From: Terrimesophilobacter mesophilus
GTDB lineage: Bacteria; Actinomycetota; Actinomycetes; Actinomycetales; Microbacteriaceae
Direction of reading: 5' to 3'
Assembly: GCF_014200375.1 (NCBI RefSeq)
Contig: NZ_JACHBP010000001.1
Span: forward strand, 1,426,001 to 1,490,000
Length of the DNA stretch: 64,000 nucleotides
The notes under the pieces: generated by a model
The model's input: only the letters and a program-made list of their open reading frames with translations
Databases searched by the model: none
Told to the model about the DNA's origin: nothing
Translations under genes and position numbers: made by a program
Shown here: positions 15,991-25,900 of the stretch, one piece after another
Layout: each line of letters opens with the position of its first letter
Position numbering within the stretch: the first letter of the stretch is position 1

Positions 15991-16751
15991 TCACACGGCT
16001 CAACCACAAACCCCTCGCGGGGTGGCGTGTTCTGGTTCCGCGGGGTGGCGAGTGGGGAAACAGTGTCGCCGCGACGCTTCGCCAGAAAGGCGCAGTGCCC
16101 GTCATCGCGCCGATGACCAACTTCGCGGCGACCGAGAACTCCGAGGAACTCGCGCACTCCTTCACACGACTGTCCGACGGCGAATTCGAATGGCTCGTCG
16201 TCACGAGTTCGACGACGGTGGATGTCCTCGTCGGTCACGCCGTTCGGGTGCCGGAGCACACGAAGATCGCTGCCGTGGGCGAATCGACGACCTCCGCTCT
16301 GGTGCTCGCAGGGTACCGAGTCGACCTCGCACCGGCGAAAGACAACTCGTCCCGGGGGCTGGTCAAGGAGTGGCGATCCGCCCCGCCGAAAGAGAGGGTC
16401 CTCGTCCCGCAATCCGAAGACTCGGATGATGTGCTCGTGACGGGACTGATCGAACTCGGGATCGCGGTCGAGTTCGTCACGGCGTACCGAACCGTCGGCG
16501 TGGCCGTGCCGAGGGACGTCGCGGACGACGTCGCATCCGGAGCGATCCAGGGGGTGCTCATCACGTCGGGCAGTGTCGCCCGACAGATTCAGACACAGCT
16601 GGCGCCCCTCCCGGAGGAGACCGTGGTCGCTGCGATCGGCCCGCGGACGGCGTTCGATGCGAGAGCGGCGGGTATCCGGGTGGATGTCATCGCGGAGTCC
16701 CGCACCGCTGACGCGCTCGTCGCGGCGCTCATCGAGGGTGTCGTCAGATAA
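15987..16751 (+). CDS. Second HemD-like (uroporphyrinogen-III synthase family) protein
   Basis: 254-aa paralogue of the HemD at 2038-2784. The two align end to end with shared blocks: AGWRVLVPRGG, GAVPVIAP, FEWLVVTSSTT, KIAAVGESTT, VTAYRTVGV, ITSGSVARQ and IGPRTAFDARAAG. The conserved tyrosine of the TAYRT segment is kept. Because the first copy sits in the heme operon, this one is either a redundant isozyme or has a new role such as binding a tetrapyrrole. Its neighbours are envelope proteins and a DUF1304 protein, which do not suggest a pathway. The 3' end overlaps the convergent DUF1304 gene by 8 bp. Confidence 0.85.
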   Translation: MITRLNHKPLAGWRVLVPRGGEWGNSVAATLRQKGAVPVIAPMTNFAATENSEELAHSFTRLSDGEFEWLVVTSSTTVDVLVGHAVRVPEHTKIAAVGESTTSALVLAGYRVDLAPAKDNSSRGLVKEWRSAPPKERVLVPQSEDSDDVLVTGLIELGIAVEFVTAYRTVGVAVPRDVADDVASGAIQGVLITSGSVARQIQTQLAPLPEETVVAAIGPRTAFDARAAGIRVDVIAESRTADALVAALIEGVVR

Positions 16752-17166
16752 CCGTCATGGGTGCGTGGGCCGCGACCGCCCCGAGCAGGAACGCGATGCC
16801 GAGCAGGGGGGCGACGCCCTGGATGAGTGCTGCGCGCCACATCCGTCGCTCCGTGATGAGGAGGACGATGCTTGCGAGCACCATGGATGACAGTGCCACG
16901 AGTACGACCCACTTGCCTGCCACCGGGTTGCCCCAGCCCAGCAGGAGGAGGCCGAGCACAGTCGCGAGCGCGAGGAACAGGTTGTAGAAGCCCTGGTTGA
17001 AGGCCATCGGCTCCACGACATCCGCGTCGGCCTGCGACTTCAGGCCGAACCGTCGCCAGATGGCCGGCTTCGCCCAGAGCACGCTCTCCAGGGCGAAGAT
17101 CGCGATGTGGATCACGGCGGCGATGACGGCGAGGACGACGGCGAGAACCTGCAGTGTTGTGATCAT
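16744..17166 (-). CDS. DUF1304-family integral membrane protein
   Basis: 140-aa protein with four predicted transmembrane helices. The DUF1304 hallmark is visible: first helix ending in HIAIFALESVLW, then FNQGFYNLFLALATVLGLLLLG, and a final QGVAPLLGIAFLLGA helix. The family is widespread but has no assigned biochemical role. The start is ATG 17166, and the last codons overlap the end of the convergent HemD-like gene. Confidence 0.88.
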   Translation of the reverse strand: MITTLQVLAVVLAVIAAVIHIAIFALESVLWAKPAIWRRFGLKSQADADVVEPMAFNQGFYNLFLALATVLGLLLLGWGNPVAGKWVVLVALSSMVLASIVLLITERRMWRAALIQGVAPLLGIAFLLGAVAAHAPMTVI

Positions 17167-17251
17167 GAGCGATAGTGTTTCACGGTACGCTCTCCGGCGC
17201 CATTGACCCGAATGGCGAGCCATGCGGTGTCGCCGAGTGGGAGAGGCCCGC

Positions 17252-18493
17252 ATGCCCGACACCATCACGACGACCTGCTGCATCTCCGGCGGCGGGCCGG
17301 CCGGTATCACGCTCGGCCTGCTGCTCGCCAGGGCCGGCGTCGACACGGTCGTACTGGAGAAGCACCTCGACTTCTTCCGCGACTTCCGCGGTGACACGAT
17401 TCATCCCTCGACGATCGACCTCATCGACCAGCTCGGCCTGCGCGCGAAGTTCGATGCCATCCCGCAGAGCGAGATCCACACCCTGGACGTCGTCGTGAAC
17501 GGTAACCGGCTGACCCCGGTCGACTTCTCGAAGCTTCACCGGAAGAACGATTACATCGCGCTCATGCCGCAGTGGGACTTCCTGTCCCTGTTCGCGGAGG
17601 AGGGCGCGAAGTACCCGAACTTCCATCTCATGATGGGGGCAGAGGCGACCGGAATCCTGCGCGAGGGCGGTGACGCGGATGCCCGAGTGCGCGGCGTCAC
17701 CGCGACGACCCAGACCGGGCCGGTCGAGATCGAGGCGGTGCTCACCGTCGCGGCGGATGGCAGGGACTCGTCCGTTCGCGACGCTGCCGGTCTCGTCCCG
17801 GTGGACTTCGGGGTCGCCATCGACCTGCTGTGGTTCCGGCTGCCGCGCACGACGGTGAATCCGCCCGACACCCTCGCCTATCTCGATGCGGAGTCGATGG
17901 TCATCACGATCCCCCGCCACGACTACTACCAGGCGGGGATGCTCATTCCCAAGGGCGGCTACCCAGAGGTTCAGGATGCGCGGATCGAGGAGTTCCGCGC
18001 CCGCATCGTACGCGTCGCACCGTTCCTGGCCGAGGTCGTCGACTCCCTGAAGGACTGGGACCAGGTGAAGCTGCTCACCGTGCAGGTGGACCGTCTGCAA
18101 CAGTGGTGGCAGGACGGCCTGCTGTGCATCGGCGACGCGGCGCACGCGATGTCCCCCGCATTCGGCGTCGGGGTGAACTATGCGATCCAGGATGCCGTGG
18201 CGTCTGCGAACCTTCTCGTCGATGCCCTGAGGGCTGGGGCGGTCACGACCGAGGAGCTCGCCAGGGTGCAGGCGAGGAGGCTGCCGCCGGTGGCGCGAAT
18301 GCAGCCGATCCAGTTGCGGCTGCACAACGTCATCGCGAAGCCCGGTGGCGGGGGCTTCCTCACGAACCCGATGCGCTGGTGGCAACGGGCGATCGCGGCC
18401 GTGCTCCTGCCGATCCTTCGGCAGCTGTCAGCGCGCATCGTCGGACGCGGGTTCCGTCCGGAGGTCATCGAACCGCAGCTCGATCCCCGTTGA
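17252..18493 (+). CDS. FAD-dependent monooxygenase/hydroxylase (PF01494 type)
   Basis: 413-aa flavoprotein of the p-hydroxybenzoate hydroxylase class. The FAD-binding GGGPAG lies near residue 14, the DG motif is AADGRDSSVRD, and the GD motif that contacts the FAD ribityl chain is LLCIGDAAHAMSPAFGVG. The substrate is not evident. I choose ATG 17252 (MPDTITTTCC) over an in-frame ATG 30 bp upstream because GGGAGAGG lies just before it. It is a single gene, convergent with pfkA after 12 bp, and no dedicated reductase is adjacent, as expected for a single-component enzyme. Confidence 0.86.
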   Translation: MPDTITTTCCISGGGPAGITLGLLLARAGVDTVVLEKHLDFFRDFRGDTIHPSTIDLIDQLGLRAKFDAIPQSEIHTLDVVVNGNRLTPVDFSKLHRKNDYIALMPQWDFLSLFAEEGAKYPNFHLMMGAEATGILREGGDADARVRGVTATTQTGPVEIEAVLTVAADGRDSSVRDAAGLVPVDFGVAIDLLWFRLPRTTVNPPDTLAYLDAESMVITIPRHDYYQAGMLIPKGGYPEVQDARIEEFRARIVRVAPFLAEVVDSLKDWDQVKLLTVQVDRLQQWWQDGLLCIGDAAHAMSPAFGVGVNYAIQDAVASANLLVDALRAGAVTTEELARVQARRLPPVARMQPIQLRLHNVIAKPGGGGFLTNPMRWWQRAIAAVLLPILRQLSARIVGRGFRPEVIEPQLDPR

Positions 18494-18505
18494 CGAGGCA
18501 GCGCG

Positions 18506-19528
18506 TCAGCCGAAGAGGGCGCGCACTTCCGCGTAGCGGGCATCCGGCACCGTCTTGAGCGAACCGAGCGCGGCCTCGAACGGAACATCCACGATGTCGG
18601 TGCCCTGGAGTGCGACCATGAAGCCCCACTTCTCCTCGAGGACCATCTGCAGCGCACCCCAGCCGAGACGCGTCGCGAGGACCCGGTCGTACGCGGTGGG
18701 CGTGCCCCCGCGCTGGATGTGGCCGAGTGTGGTGGCTCGTGTCTCGATGCCCGTGCGCTCCTCGATGAGCGGTGCGAGGACTTCTCCGATGCCGCCGAGA
18801 CGCGGTCGACCGAAGGCGTCGAGTCCGCGCTCGCTGTGGACATCCGTCATCGTGTCGAGGAGAAACCCCTCAGCGACGGCGACGAGCGGAGCCCTGCCAC
18901 GAAGGTGTGCACGGGTGACCCACTCGCAGATCTCCTCGATCGACAGCTTCTGCTCCGGAATCAGGATGGCGTGCGCGCCTGCCGCGACCCCGGAGTGGAG
19001 GGCGATCCAGCCGACGTGGCGACCCATGACCTCGGCGACCATGCAGCGGTCATGCGAGTCGCCCGTCGTGCGCAGGCGATCCATGGCCTCCGTCGCGATC
19101 TCGACCGCGGTGTCGAAACCGAAGGTGTAGTCCGTCGCGTCGAGGTCGTTGTCCACCGTCTTCGGGACGCCGACGATGGGGATGCCGAGGTCGGACAGTC
19201 GCTTCGCCGCCGCGAGGGTTCCCTCGCCGCCGATGGCGACGAGCGCATCCATCGAGTGGCGCTCCATGACCTCGCGGACTCGATCGGGCCCGCCGTATTC
19301 GAAGGGGTTGGTGCGCGACGTGCCGAGGATCGTCCCGCCGTGTTTGCTGATCCCCATGATGTGGTGGCGCTCGAGCCTGAAGATGTCCTCCTCCAGGAGG
19401 CCCTTCCAGCCGTTGCGGATTCCGAGGAAGTCGAGTTGGTGCAACTGGATCCCGCTGAACACGATCGCGCGGATGACCGCGTTGAGTCCCGGTGCGTCTC
19501 CGCCGCTCGTGAGGATGCCGATTGCCAT
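18506..19528 (-). CDS. pfkA: 6-phosphofructokinase, probably ATP-dependent
   Basis: 340-aa glycolytic enzyme phosphorylating fructose 6-phosphate. The start MAIGILTSGGDAPGLNAVIR matches the family. The phosphodonor site reads GGEGT with Gly103, the residue associated with ATP rather than pyrophosphate use. The next motif is PKTVDND with Lys123 and catalytic Asp126. Glycine in the first motif with lysine in the second is the combination known from ATP-dependent actinobacterial enzymes. The start is ATG 19528. An upstream in-frame GTG would add six non-conserved residues. Confidence 0.94.
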   Translation of the reverse strand: MAIGILTSGGDAPGLNAVIRAIVFSGIQLHQLDFLGIRNGWKGLLEEDIFRLERHHIMGISKHGGTILGTSRTNPFEYGGPDRVREVMERHSMDALVAIGGEGTLAAAKRLSDLGIPIVGVPKTVDNDLDATDYTFGFDTAVEIATEAMDRLRTTGDSHDRCMVAEVMGRHVGWIALHSGVAAGAHAILIPEQKLSIEEICEWVTRAHLRGRAPLVAVAEGFLLDTMTDVHSERGLDAFGRPRLGGIGEVLAPLIEERTGIETRATTLGHIQRGGTPTAYDRVLATRLGWGALQMVLEEKWGFMVALQGTDIVDVPFEAALGSLKTVPDARYAEVRALFG

Positions 19529-19589
19529 GCAACCATCTTGGTGCACGCGACCCCGTGCCGGTGACGCGATGACGCGATGACGCCGGGGG

Positions 19590-19754
19590 TCAGTCCTCGT
19601 CGTCGGTGAACGTCGAGGGACCGGACCCGGGTTCGTCTTCCTCGGCCGCCAGCTTCTTGAGGAGCTCGTCCGCCTGCTTCTTCGAGTCGTCGGCGTGTTC
19701 AGGATCCCAGGCCGCAGGACCGCCCTGGTTCGCGAAGGGATCGAAGTCGGCCAT
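19590..19754 (-). CDS. Small acidic protein of unknown function
   Basis: 54-aa frame starting MADFDPFANQGGPAAW and ending FTDDED. Upstream is a strong AAGGGGA ribosome site (complement of about 19760-19766). The protein is strongly acidic with a lysine-rich central helix (SKKQADELLKKLAAEEDE) and no membrane segment. The good start signal and normal codon positions make it likely real. It stands alone between pfkA and the FAD oxidase gene. Function unknown. Confidence 0.68.
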   Translation of the reverse strand: MADFDPFANQGGPAAWDPEHADDSKKQADELLKKLAAEEDEPGSGPSTFTDDED

Positions 19755-19803
19755 ATCGTGTCCCCTTCCGTGAGAGCCGGGCGCTTTCTGCCGTTGGTGG
19801 AGT

Positions 19804-21174
19804 TTAACCAGCGGCGGGTCCGTAGGTAAAGAGCCCGGCGGGGTCGTACGCCTTTCTCACAGTCTCCAGCCTCGAGAAGATCTCCGGCGGCCAGGCGCTT
19901 TCGAAGTGGGCGCGGGAGCTGAAGGCACCCGCGAAGTTGACCATGGTCTGGGGCGCCACCCAGGGTGCTAGTGCGTCGGACAGGGCGCCACCGGCGGCCG
20001 GAAGCACCGTCGCGAACAGGGCAGGGTCGGGAACGCCGATCGAGTACAGCGAGAATCGGCCAGACCGTCCGCCTGCGGCCGACCCCTCAGGGACATCGAC
20101 CGCCGTCCGTCCGCCGAGGTGCCTCAGTTCGGTGATCATGAGCGGAGTCTGCACGCCGGCGCCGAGCTGGCCGAGGACGACCGTCGCGAGTTCCTGGTCC
20201 ACCCCCGTCAGCAATGCGCCGATGTCCCACGCGGGGAGAGGATCGGTCGGGTCGTTGTGGATGAGGCCCATCTTCGAGGTCGGAAGCTCGCCGATCATGT
20301 CCATGATGGCCGGGGCGAGCGAGCGGAGGGGCGCCACGAGGCGCTCCCCGTCCTCCGCGCTGCCCGGATACGCGAACCGCAGGGCGATCGCGTGTCGTCC
20401 GCGGAGAGGCTCGGGGACGAACTCGGCAGGGGGAAAACGGATGATGGCGATCGACGTGGTCACGTCATCCGGCGCGCTCGTCGTCCAGTCGATCCATCCC
20501 CGCAGAACCGTCTCGATGTGCGGGGTGTCGAAGATGACGGCGCCGCCGTAGATGAGGGGGAGGTCCACGAGCTCGATGCTCATCCCGGTGACGACGCCGA
20601 GCCCGCCCTTGCCTCCGCGCAACGCCCAGAACAGGTCCGGGTTCTCCGTTGCGCTCGCCGTCATGGCCTCGCCGTCTCGCGTGACGATGCGGAACGAGCG
20701 CGCGTAGTCGGAGGTGTAGCCGTGACTCCGAGCGAGCGGGCCGATGCCGCCGCCGAGGGTGAGGCCGATGGCGCCCACGTCCGGGGATGAGCCGGTGATC
20801 GCGGTGAGTCCGAACGGGGCGGCGGCCGCCTGCACCGCCTCCCACTTGAGCCCCGCGCCGACAGTGGCGATGTGCGTCTCGGGGTCGACGTGCAGGCTGT
20901 CGAGGCGCCTGGTGACGATGAGCATGCCATCCGTGACGGGAGCGGCCGGACCGTGTCCGGTGGCCAGCACTCGGATCGGCAGGTCATGCCTGGCGGCGAA
21001 GCGCACGGCCTCGACGACATCCGCTTCGCTCGTGACGCCGACGGCGACGAGCGGGTGGAAGCTCGCGGCGAGGTTGAATCCGCTGACCTCTTCGGCGAAG
21101 CCCGCGTCGTCGGGGTTGAGAACGGTTCCTGCGACGTGGGCGCGCAGGTCTGACAGATCAGGACTCGGGTTCAT
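19804..21174 (-). CDS. FAD-linked oxidase (PCMH/berberine-bridge-like)
   Basis: 456-aa protein with an N-terminal PCMH-type FAD domain (about 38-205), containing VLATGHGPAAPVTDG and GLTLGGGIGPLARSHG, and a C-terminal substrate domain. The His of TGHGP aligns with the residue that covalently binds FAD in related oxidases. The second covalent-link cysteine is absent, so monocovalent flavin is expected. The C-terminus (FSRLETVRKAYDPAGLFTYG) matches the BBE motif. No secretion signal is visible. The substrate is probably a sugar or alcohol but not determinable. ATG 21174 follows TACTGT at 6 nt. Confidence 0.86.
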   Translation of the reverse strand: MNPSPDLSDLRAHVAGTVLNPDDAGFAEEVSGFNLAASFHPLVAVGVTSEADVVEAVRFAARHDLPIRVLATGHGPAAPVTDGMLIVTRRLDSLHVDPETHIATVGAGLKWEAVQAAAAPFGLTAITGSSPDVGAIGLTLGGGIGPLARSHGYTSDYARSFRIVTRDGEAMTASATENPDLFWALRGGKGGLGVVTGMSIELVDLPLIYGGAVIFDTPHIETVLRGWIDWTTSAPDDVTTSIAIIRFPPAEFVPEPLRGRHAIALRFAYPGSAEDGERLVAPLRSLAPAIMDMIGELPTSKMGLIHNDPTDPLPAWDIGALLTGVDQELATVVLGQLGAGVQTPLMITELRHLGGRTAVDVPEGSAAGGRSGRFSLYSIGVPDPALFATVLPAAGGALSDALAPWVAPQTMVNFAGAFSSRAHFESAWPPEIFSRLETVRKAYDPAGLFTYGPAAG

Positions 21175-21180
21175 GATTCG

Positions 21181-21186
21181 ACAGTA
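21181..21186 (-). promoter_or_regulatory. Leaderless -10 (TACTGT) of the FAD oxidase gene
   Basis: TACTGT on the minus strand, 6 nt upstream of ATG 21174. Confidence 0.5.
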
Positions 21187-21242
21187 GACCCGCTGAAACG
21201 CCGGGGAGAACGACGCGTGGAAGTGAATCCGAACCCGGGACG

Positions 21243-22838
21243 CTACTGCGACTCGAGGACGGCCATCGCGGCGTTGTGGCCGCCGAGCCCGCTCACCGCG
21301 CCACCCCGCTGCGCACCGGACCCGCACAGGAGGATGCGATCCCACTTCGTCGCGACACCCCACCGCTCTGCCGGTGTCGACAGCGGTGCGTCGTCCTCGA
21401 CGAATGGCCAGGACAGTGGTCCGTGGAAGATGTTGCCCCCCGGCATCCCGAGCGCGTTCTCGATGTCCAGCGTCGTCTTCGTCTCGACGCAGGGGGCGCC
21501 GTTCGCATCGAACATGAGCACGTCGTCGATCGGCTCGGCGAGCACCGAATCGAGCGAGGACAGCACGGCGGCCTGGAGTCGCTCCCTCATCGCATCGTTG
21601 TTCCCGCTTGTGATCAGACGGTCCGGAACGTGGAGGCCGAACACCGTGAGCGTCTGCGCGCCGGATGCCCGGAGTTCCGGCGACAGGATGCTGGGGTCGG
21701 TGAGCGAGTGGCAGTAGATCTCGGCGGGAAGCGGATTCGGGATCCCGCCGCCGGATGCCGTCTCGAACGCGGTCTGAAGCTGGCTGTAGAGCTCGTTGAT
21801 GTGGAAGGTGCCGCCGAATGCGGCCGCAGGATCGACCGACGACTCTCGAAGCCGCGGCAGCCGGGAGAGCATGAGGTTGACCTTCACCTGGGCGCCCTCG
21901 GGCCTGGCCGCGGTCTCGACCGGCCCGGCCGGAGAAGGCCCGGAAGAAGAGGACCCGCCGGCCAGCACCAGCCGCTCGAGAGTGTACGGCGCCACGTTCG
22001 CGAGCACGGTGCCCGCGCCGATCGAGTGCTCCTGGTCGCCTGCCACATAGCGAACCTCGCCATCCGGGGCGATGGCGATGACCTCCGCGCCGGTGACGAT
22101 CGTCGCGCCAGCGCGCCTGGCAGCGGAGGCAAGTCCGCTCGTCACGGCGCCCATCCCCCCGACCGGCACATCCCAGTCGCCGGTCTCGTTGCCGATCACG
22201 TGGTACAGGAAGCAGCGGTTGGCCGCGAGTGCCGCATCATGCGCCTCGGCGAAGGTGCCGATGAGGGCATCCGTGAGAACGACGCCGCGGACGAGATCGT
22301 TCGCGAACGTACCCTCGACGACTTCGCCGATGGGGTTCTCGATGAGTGACGCCCACGACGTCTCGTCCTCGACGAGCCTGCGTGCCTCCGACCTGCGCAG
22401 CAGGGGGTCGCAGACCGTGGGGAACAGTGCTCGGGCCATCCGGGCCGTCCCGTCGTAGAAGGAACTCCACGCCTCTGCGTCCTTCGCCGCACCGATGGCG
22501 GCGAAGGACGCGGACGTCGCCGCGGCATCCGCGTGGTCGACGAGGAGTCCCGTCGATCCACCCGGCTCGGGGGTGTACGAGGAGTACCTCCGTCGCAGAA
22601 GCTGCAGGTCGACACCGAGATCGCGAAGGATGCGTCTGGGAAGCAGGCTCACGAGGTAGGAGTACCGGGACAGCCGGGCATCCACCCCGGGGAACGCGTC
22701 GGCGGAGACAGCGGCGCCTCCCACGTGGTCGAGCCGTTCGAGCACCGTCACGGACCTGCCCGACTGGGCGAGATAGGCGGCCGCGACGAGCCCATTGTGG
22801 CCACCACCGACGATCACGATGCTTCTTCTGTCGACCAT
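21243..22838 (-). CDS. Phytoene-desaturase-like FAD oxidoreductase (PYROXD2 type)
   Basis: 531-aa protein with the N-terminal dinucleotide-binding motif VIVGGGHNGLVAAAYLA and the following glutamate (VLERLDHVGGAA). The C-terminal flavin-binding block is LLCGSGAQRGGAVSGLGGHNAA. Overall layout matches the PYROXD2/CrtI-like family, whose bacterial members have no agreed substrate. No carotenoid genes are nearby, so a carotenoid role is not supported. It is divergent from the PutA-like gene over a 69-bp gap, and TAGGCT lies 6 nt before ATG 22838. Confidence 0.85.
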   Translation of the reverse strand: MVDRRSIVIVGGGHNGLVAAAYLAQSGRSVTVLERLDHVGGAAVSADAFPGVDARLSRYSYLVSLLPRRILRDLGVDLQLLRRRYSSYTPEPGGSTGLLVDHADAAATSASFAAIGAAKDAEAWSSFYDGTARMARALFPTVCDPLLRRSEARRLVEDETSWASLIENPIGEVVEGTFANDLVRGVVLTDALIGTFAEAHDAALAANRCFLYHVIGNETGDWDVPVGGMGAVTSGLASAARRAGATIVTGAEVIAIAPDGEVRYVAGDQEHSIGAGTVLANVAPYTLERLVLAGGSSSSGPSPAGPVETAARPEGAQVKVNLMLSRLPRLRESSVDPAAAFGGTFHINELYSQLQTAFETASGGGIPNPLPAEIYCHSLTDPSILSPELRASGAQTLTVFGLHVPDRLITSGNNDAMRERLQAAVLSSLDSVLAEPIDDVLMFDANGAPCVETKTTLDIENALGMPGGNIFHGPLSWPFVEDDAPLSTPAERWGVATKWDRILLCGSGAQRGGAVSGLGGHNAAMAVLESQ

Positions 22839-22844
22839 GATTCG

Positions 22845-22901
22845 AGCCTAACCAGTGGCGGGGCGCACTCCCGACTCGGTATCAGGCGCCGCCGGTATTC
22901 T
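22845..22901. promoter_or_regulatory. Divergent leaderless promoters of the PYROXD2-like and PutA-like genes
   Basis: Minus-strand TAGGCT (22845-22850) is 6 nt before ATG 22838. Plus-strand TATTCT (22896-22901) is 6 nt before ATG 22908. Neither gene has a Shine-Dalgarno site. Confidence 0.6.
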
Positions 22902-22907
22902 TTTCGG

Positions 22908-25900
22908 ATGGATGTGCGCGAGTTGGCCCTGCCCGACATCGCGGGTATCGCCGAGGAGGCGATCGCTGCAGTCGATCGCTGGCTCGCCCTCGACGACGTG
23001 CCGCTGCCTGCGGGGGAGGCGGCGCTCGTGAGACTTCTCGGCTCAGACGGCGGTGCGCGGTTCGCGACCGACTTCATCGACGGGGTGCTTCGGCCGTCGG
23101 ATGTCGGCGTGGCGGCGGCGAACCTCGAGCGGCTCTCGCGCAACGTGCCGGCGAGCGTGCGATGGCACTCCGAGATCAGCACGCAGCTCGTCGGCGGTTT
23201 CGCGCCGCTCGTTCCCTCGGCGATCGTCCCCCTCGCCAGGGAGAGCTTCCTGCGCTCCATCTCCCACCTCCTGGTCCGCCTCGATTCGCAGGATCTGACC
23301 CGTGAACTGGAGTCGATCGTGCGCCCGGGCGGCATCCGCCCGGTGCTCGCCCCCATGACGGCCGTCGCGAGCGGCCATCGCGAGGGGTACCGACAGGCGG
23401 CGGACCTGCTCGAACTGCTCGACCGACCGGACGTCCACGCGGTCACCATCCGTCTCTCGGCGCTCCTCGGCCGCGTCCGCCAGCTCGACCTCGAGGGGGA
23501 GGTCGACCGCGCAGTGGAACTCCTGAATCCGCTCTACGAGCGCGCGGACCGCACGGAGCCGGGCAAGCTCATCGTGCTCGAGGTCGGCGCCTTCGACGAA
23601 CTCGAAGCGACACTGAGGGTGTTCGAACGGATGCTCGCACTGCATCCGGATCTCGACCTCGGGATCTCGCTGCCCGCCTTCCTCCCCGATTCGCTGCCGG
23701 CTCTCTCCCGCGTCGTCGACCTCGCGCGCAAGCGGAGGGCCTCCGGCGGGGCGCAGGTGACCGTGCGGCTGACCCAGGGCGACCAACTCGGTGAGGAGCG
23801 TGCGGCGGCCGCGACGCACGGTTGGCCGGTTGCCCCGTTCGGGACGCGCGCGGACACCACGGCGCACGCCATCCGGCTTCTCGAATTCGGCCTGACTCCG
23901 GCGCGCACGAAGCCCGTCACGATCGTCGAGGCGACAGGCGACCTGTTCGTCACCGCGTACTCTTGGCGGCTGGCACGGTCGCGCGGTGTCGAGCGGAGCC
24001 TTGAGCACGAGTTCACGCTCGGGATGTCCTCCGACCGCAGCGAAGCCGTCAAGCGCGACGTCGGCGGCATCCGGGTCACCGTACCCGTCGTGCACGGCGG
24101 TCAGCTTCCGCTCGCAGCCGCATACCTCGTTCGGCGGATCCGTGAACTCGCCGACGGAGACATCCGAACCGCGCGGAGCCGTGAGCGCGCGGGCACGGCG
24201 TTCCTCGATGCGCTCGAGAGGTCGCGGGTCACACCGGCGGCCACACACCGCGTCCAGGGCGACATCAGGATCGAGAGCGCCGACTTCTCCGTGCCCTCGA
24301 CGAGAAGCTGGGCACGGGGGGTGCTCGAACGGGCACGGAACTCCGCCTCCGGCGAGGCGCTTCTCGCCCGGTCTGCGATCTCGTCCTCCGCCGAACTGGA
24401 CGCGCTCATCGCCGACGCGCTCATCGCCGCCGGATCGTGGGGAGAGCGGCGCGGTTCGACGAGGGCCACCGTCATCGAGAGCGTCGCGGAGGTTCTCGCC
24501 GAGTGGCGGGGACTCCTCGTGGAGACGGAGGTGAGCGAGAGCGGAACGCTTCTCGAGGAGGCGGATCGCGACGTGAGCGTGGCGATCGGGCTGGCCATGC
24601 GTGCTGCGGCGAACGCCCGCGAGCTCGATTCTGTGCCAGAGGCGATGATTCTTCTTCCGCGCCTCGTCGTCGTGGCGACCCCGAGGTCCGGTGCGATTCC
24701 CGTGCTTGCGGGTGCGGTGCTCACCGCGCTCGCCGCAGGAAGCGCCGTGATCGTCAAGACGGCTCCGGAGACGCGAAGAGCTGCGGCCGTCTTCGTGGAG
24801 ACACTCGTTGCCGGAGGTGTGCCGCCAGATCTCGTCTCGATCGTCGATGACGAGGGAGAGCTCACGCGGGAGCTCGTGTGCGATGACCGCGTCGACCACA
24901 TCCTGCACGTCGGCAGCAGGCACACCGCGAAGCTGTTCCATTCCTGGCGCGCGGAGGCTCCGCTGTCCTCGACGACGGGCGGCAGGAACTCCATCATCGT
25001 GACCCCGAGCGCCGACCTCGAGGCCGCCGTGATCGACATCGTGGACAGCGCCCTCGACCATGCGGGACAGGCGTCGACGGCGGCAAGCACTGTCATCGCG
25101 GTCGGGTCCGTCGGCGAGTCCGCCCGATTCCTCGGAAGGCTCGCGGATGCCGTCGCCTCGGTTCCGGTGGCTGCACCGGGAAGTCCGGGGGCCGGCATCT
25201 CGGCCCTCGGCCGGCCGGCAGGAGAACGGGAACGCGCACTGCTCGATGAGCTGGACGAGGGAGAGACCTGGCAAGTTCGTCCGCGGCAGTTCGACACGAG
25301 GGGAAGGCTGTGGTCGCCCGGCCTCCGCGAAGGCGTCGCCCCGAATTCGCCGTACCGGAGGCGGGAGAACCGTGCGCCGGTCATCGGGGTCGTTCGGGCC
25401 GAGACCCTGGCCGAGGCGATCGAGATCCAGAACGGCCCCGGGTTCGGGCTCGCCGCCGGCATCCACTCCCTCGACCCGCTCGAACTCGAGACCTGGATGG
25501 CGACCGTGCAGGCGGGACTCCTGTGCATCAACCGCTCGACGACGACGGTGCTGAGAGCCCGTGTGCCGATCGAGGGCTGGAACCGTTCTGTGGTCGGGCT
25601 CGCGCGTTCGGATGGCGGACAGGACGCTGCACTGGCTCTCTGCCGCCCGGAGCCGGTGGCGGTCACCGCGGGCACGACCGTGACACTCGAGGGGGTGGGG
25701 GACCGGGTCGCGCGATTCATCCGCGCCGCTCAGGCCGGACTCCACTTCGACGAGTTCAACTGGGTGAGGGCCGGTGCGCGAAGCGACGAGGAGGAGTGGC
25801 GCGGGAGGTATGCGCCGGTCGAGCTTGCGCCATCCGACGTCGAACGGGCCGTTCGCGTCTACCGGCCGCTGCCGGTCACCATCCGGCTGAGCGAGGGTGC

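Noticed and set aside
21243-22838. Carotenoid phytoene desaturase (crtI)
   Set aside because: The fold is related, but no crtB, crtE or other carotenoid genes are adjacent and the sequence fits the PYROXD2-like branch better.
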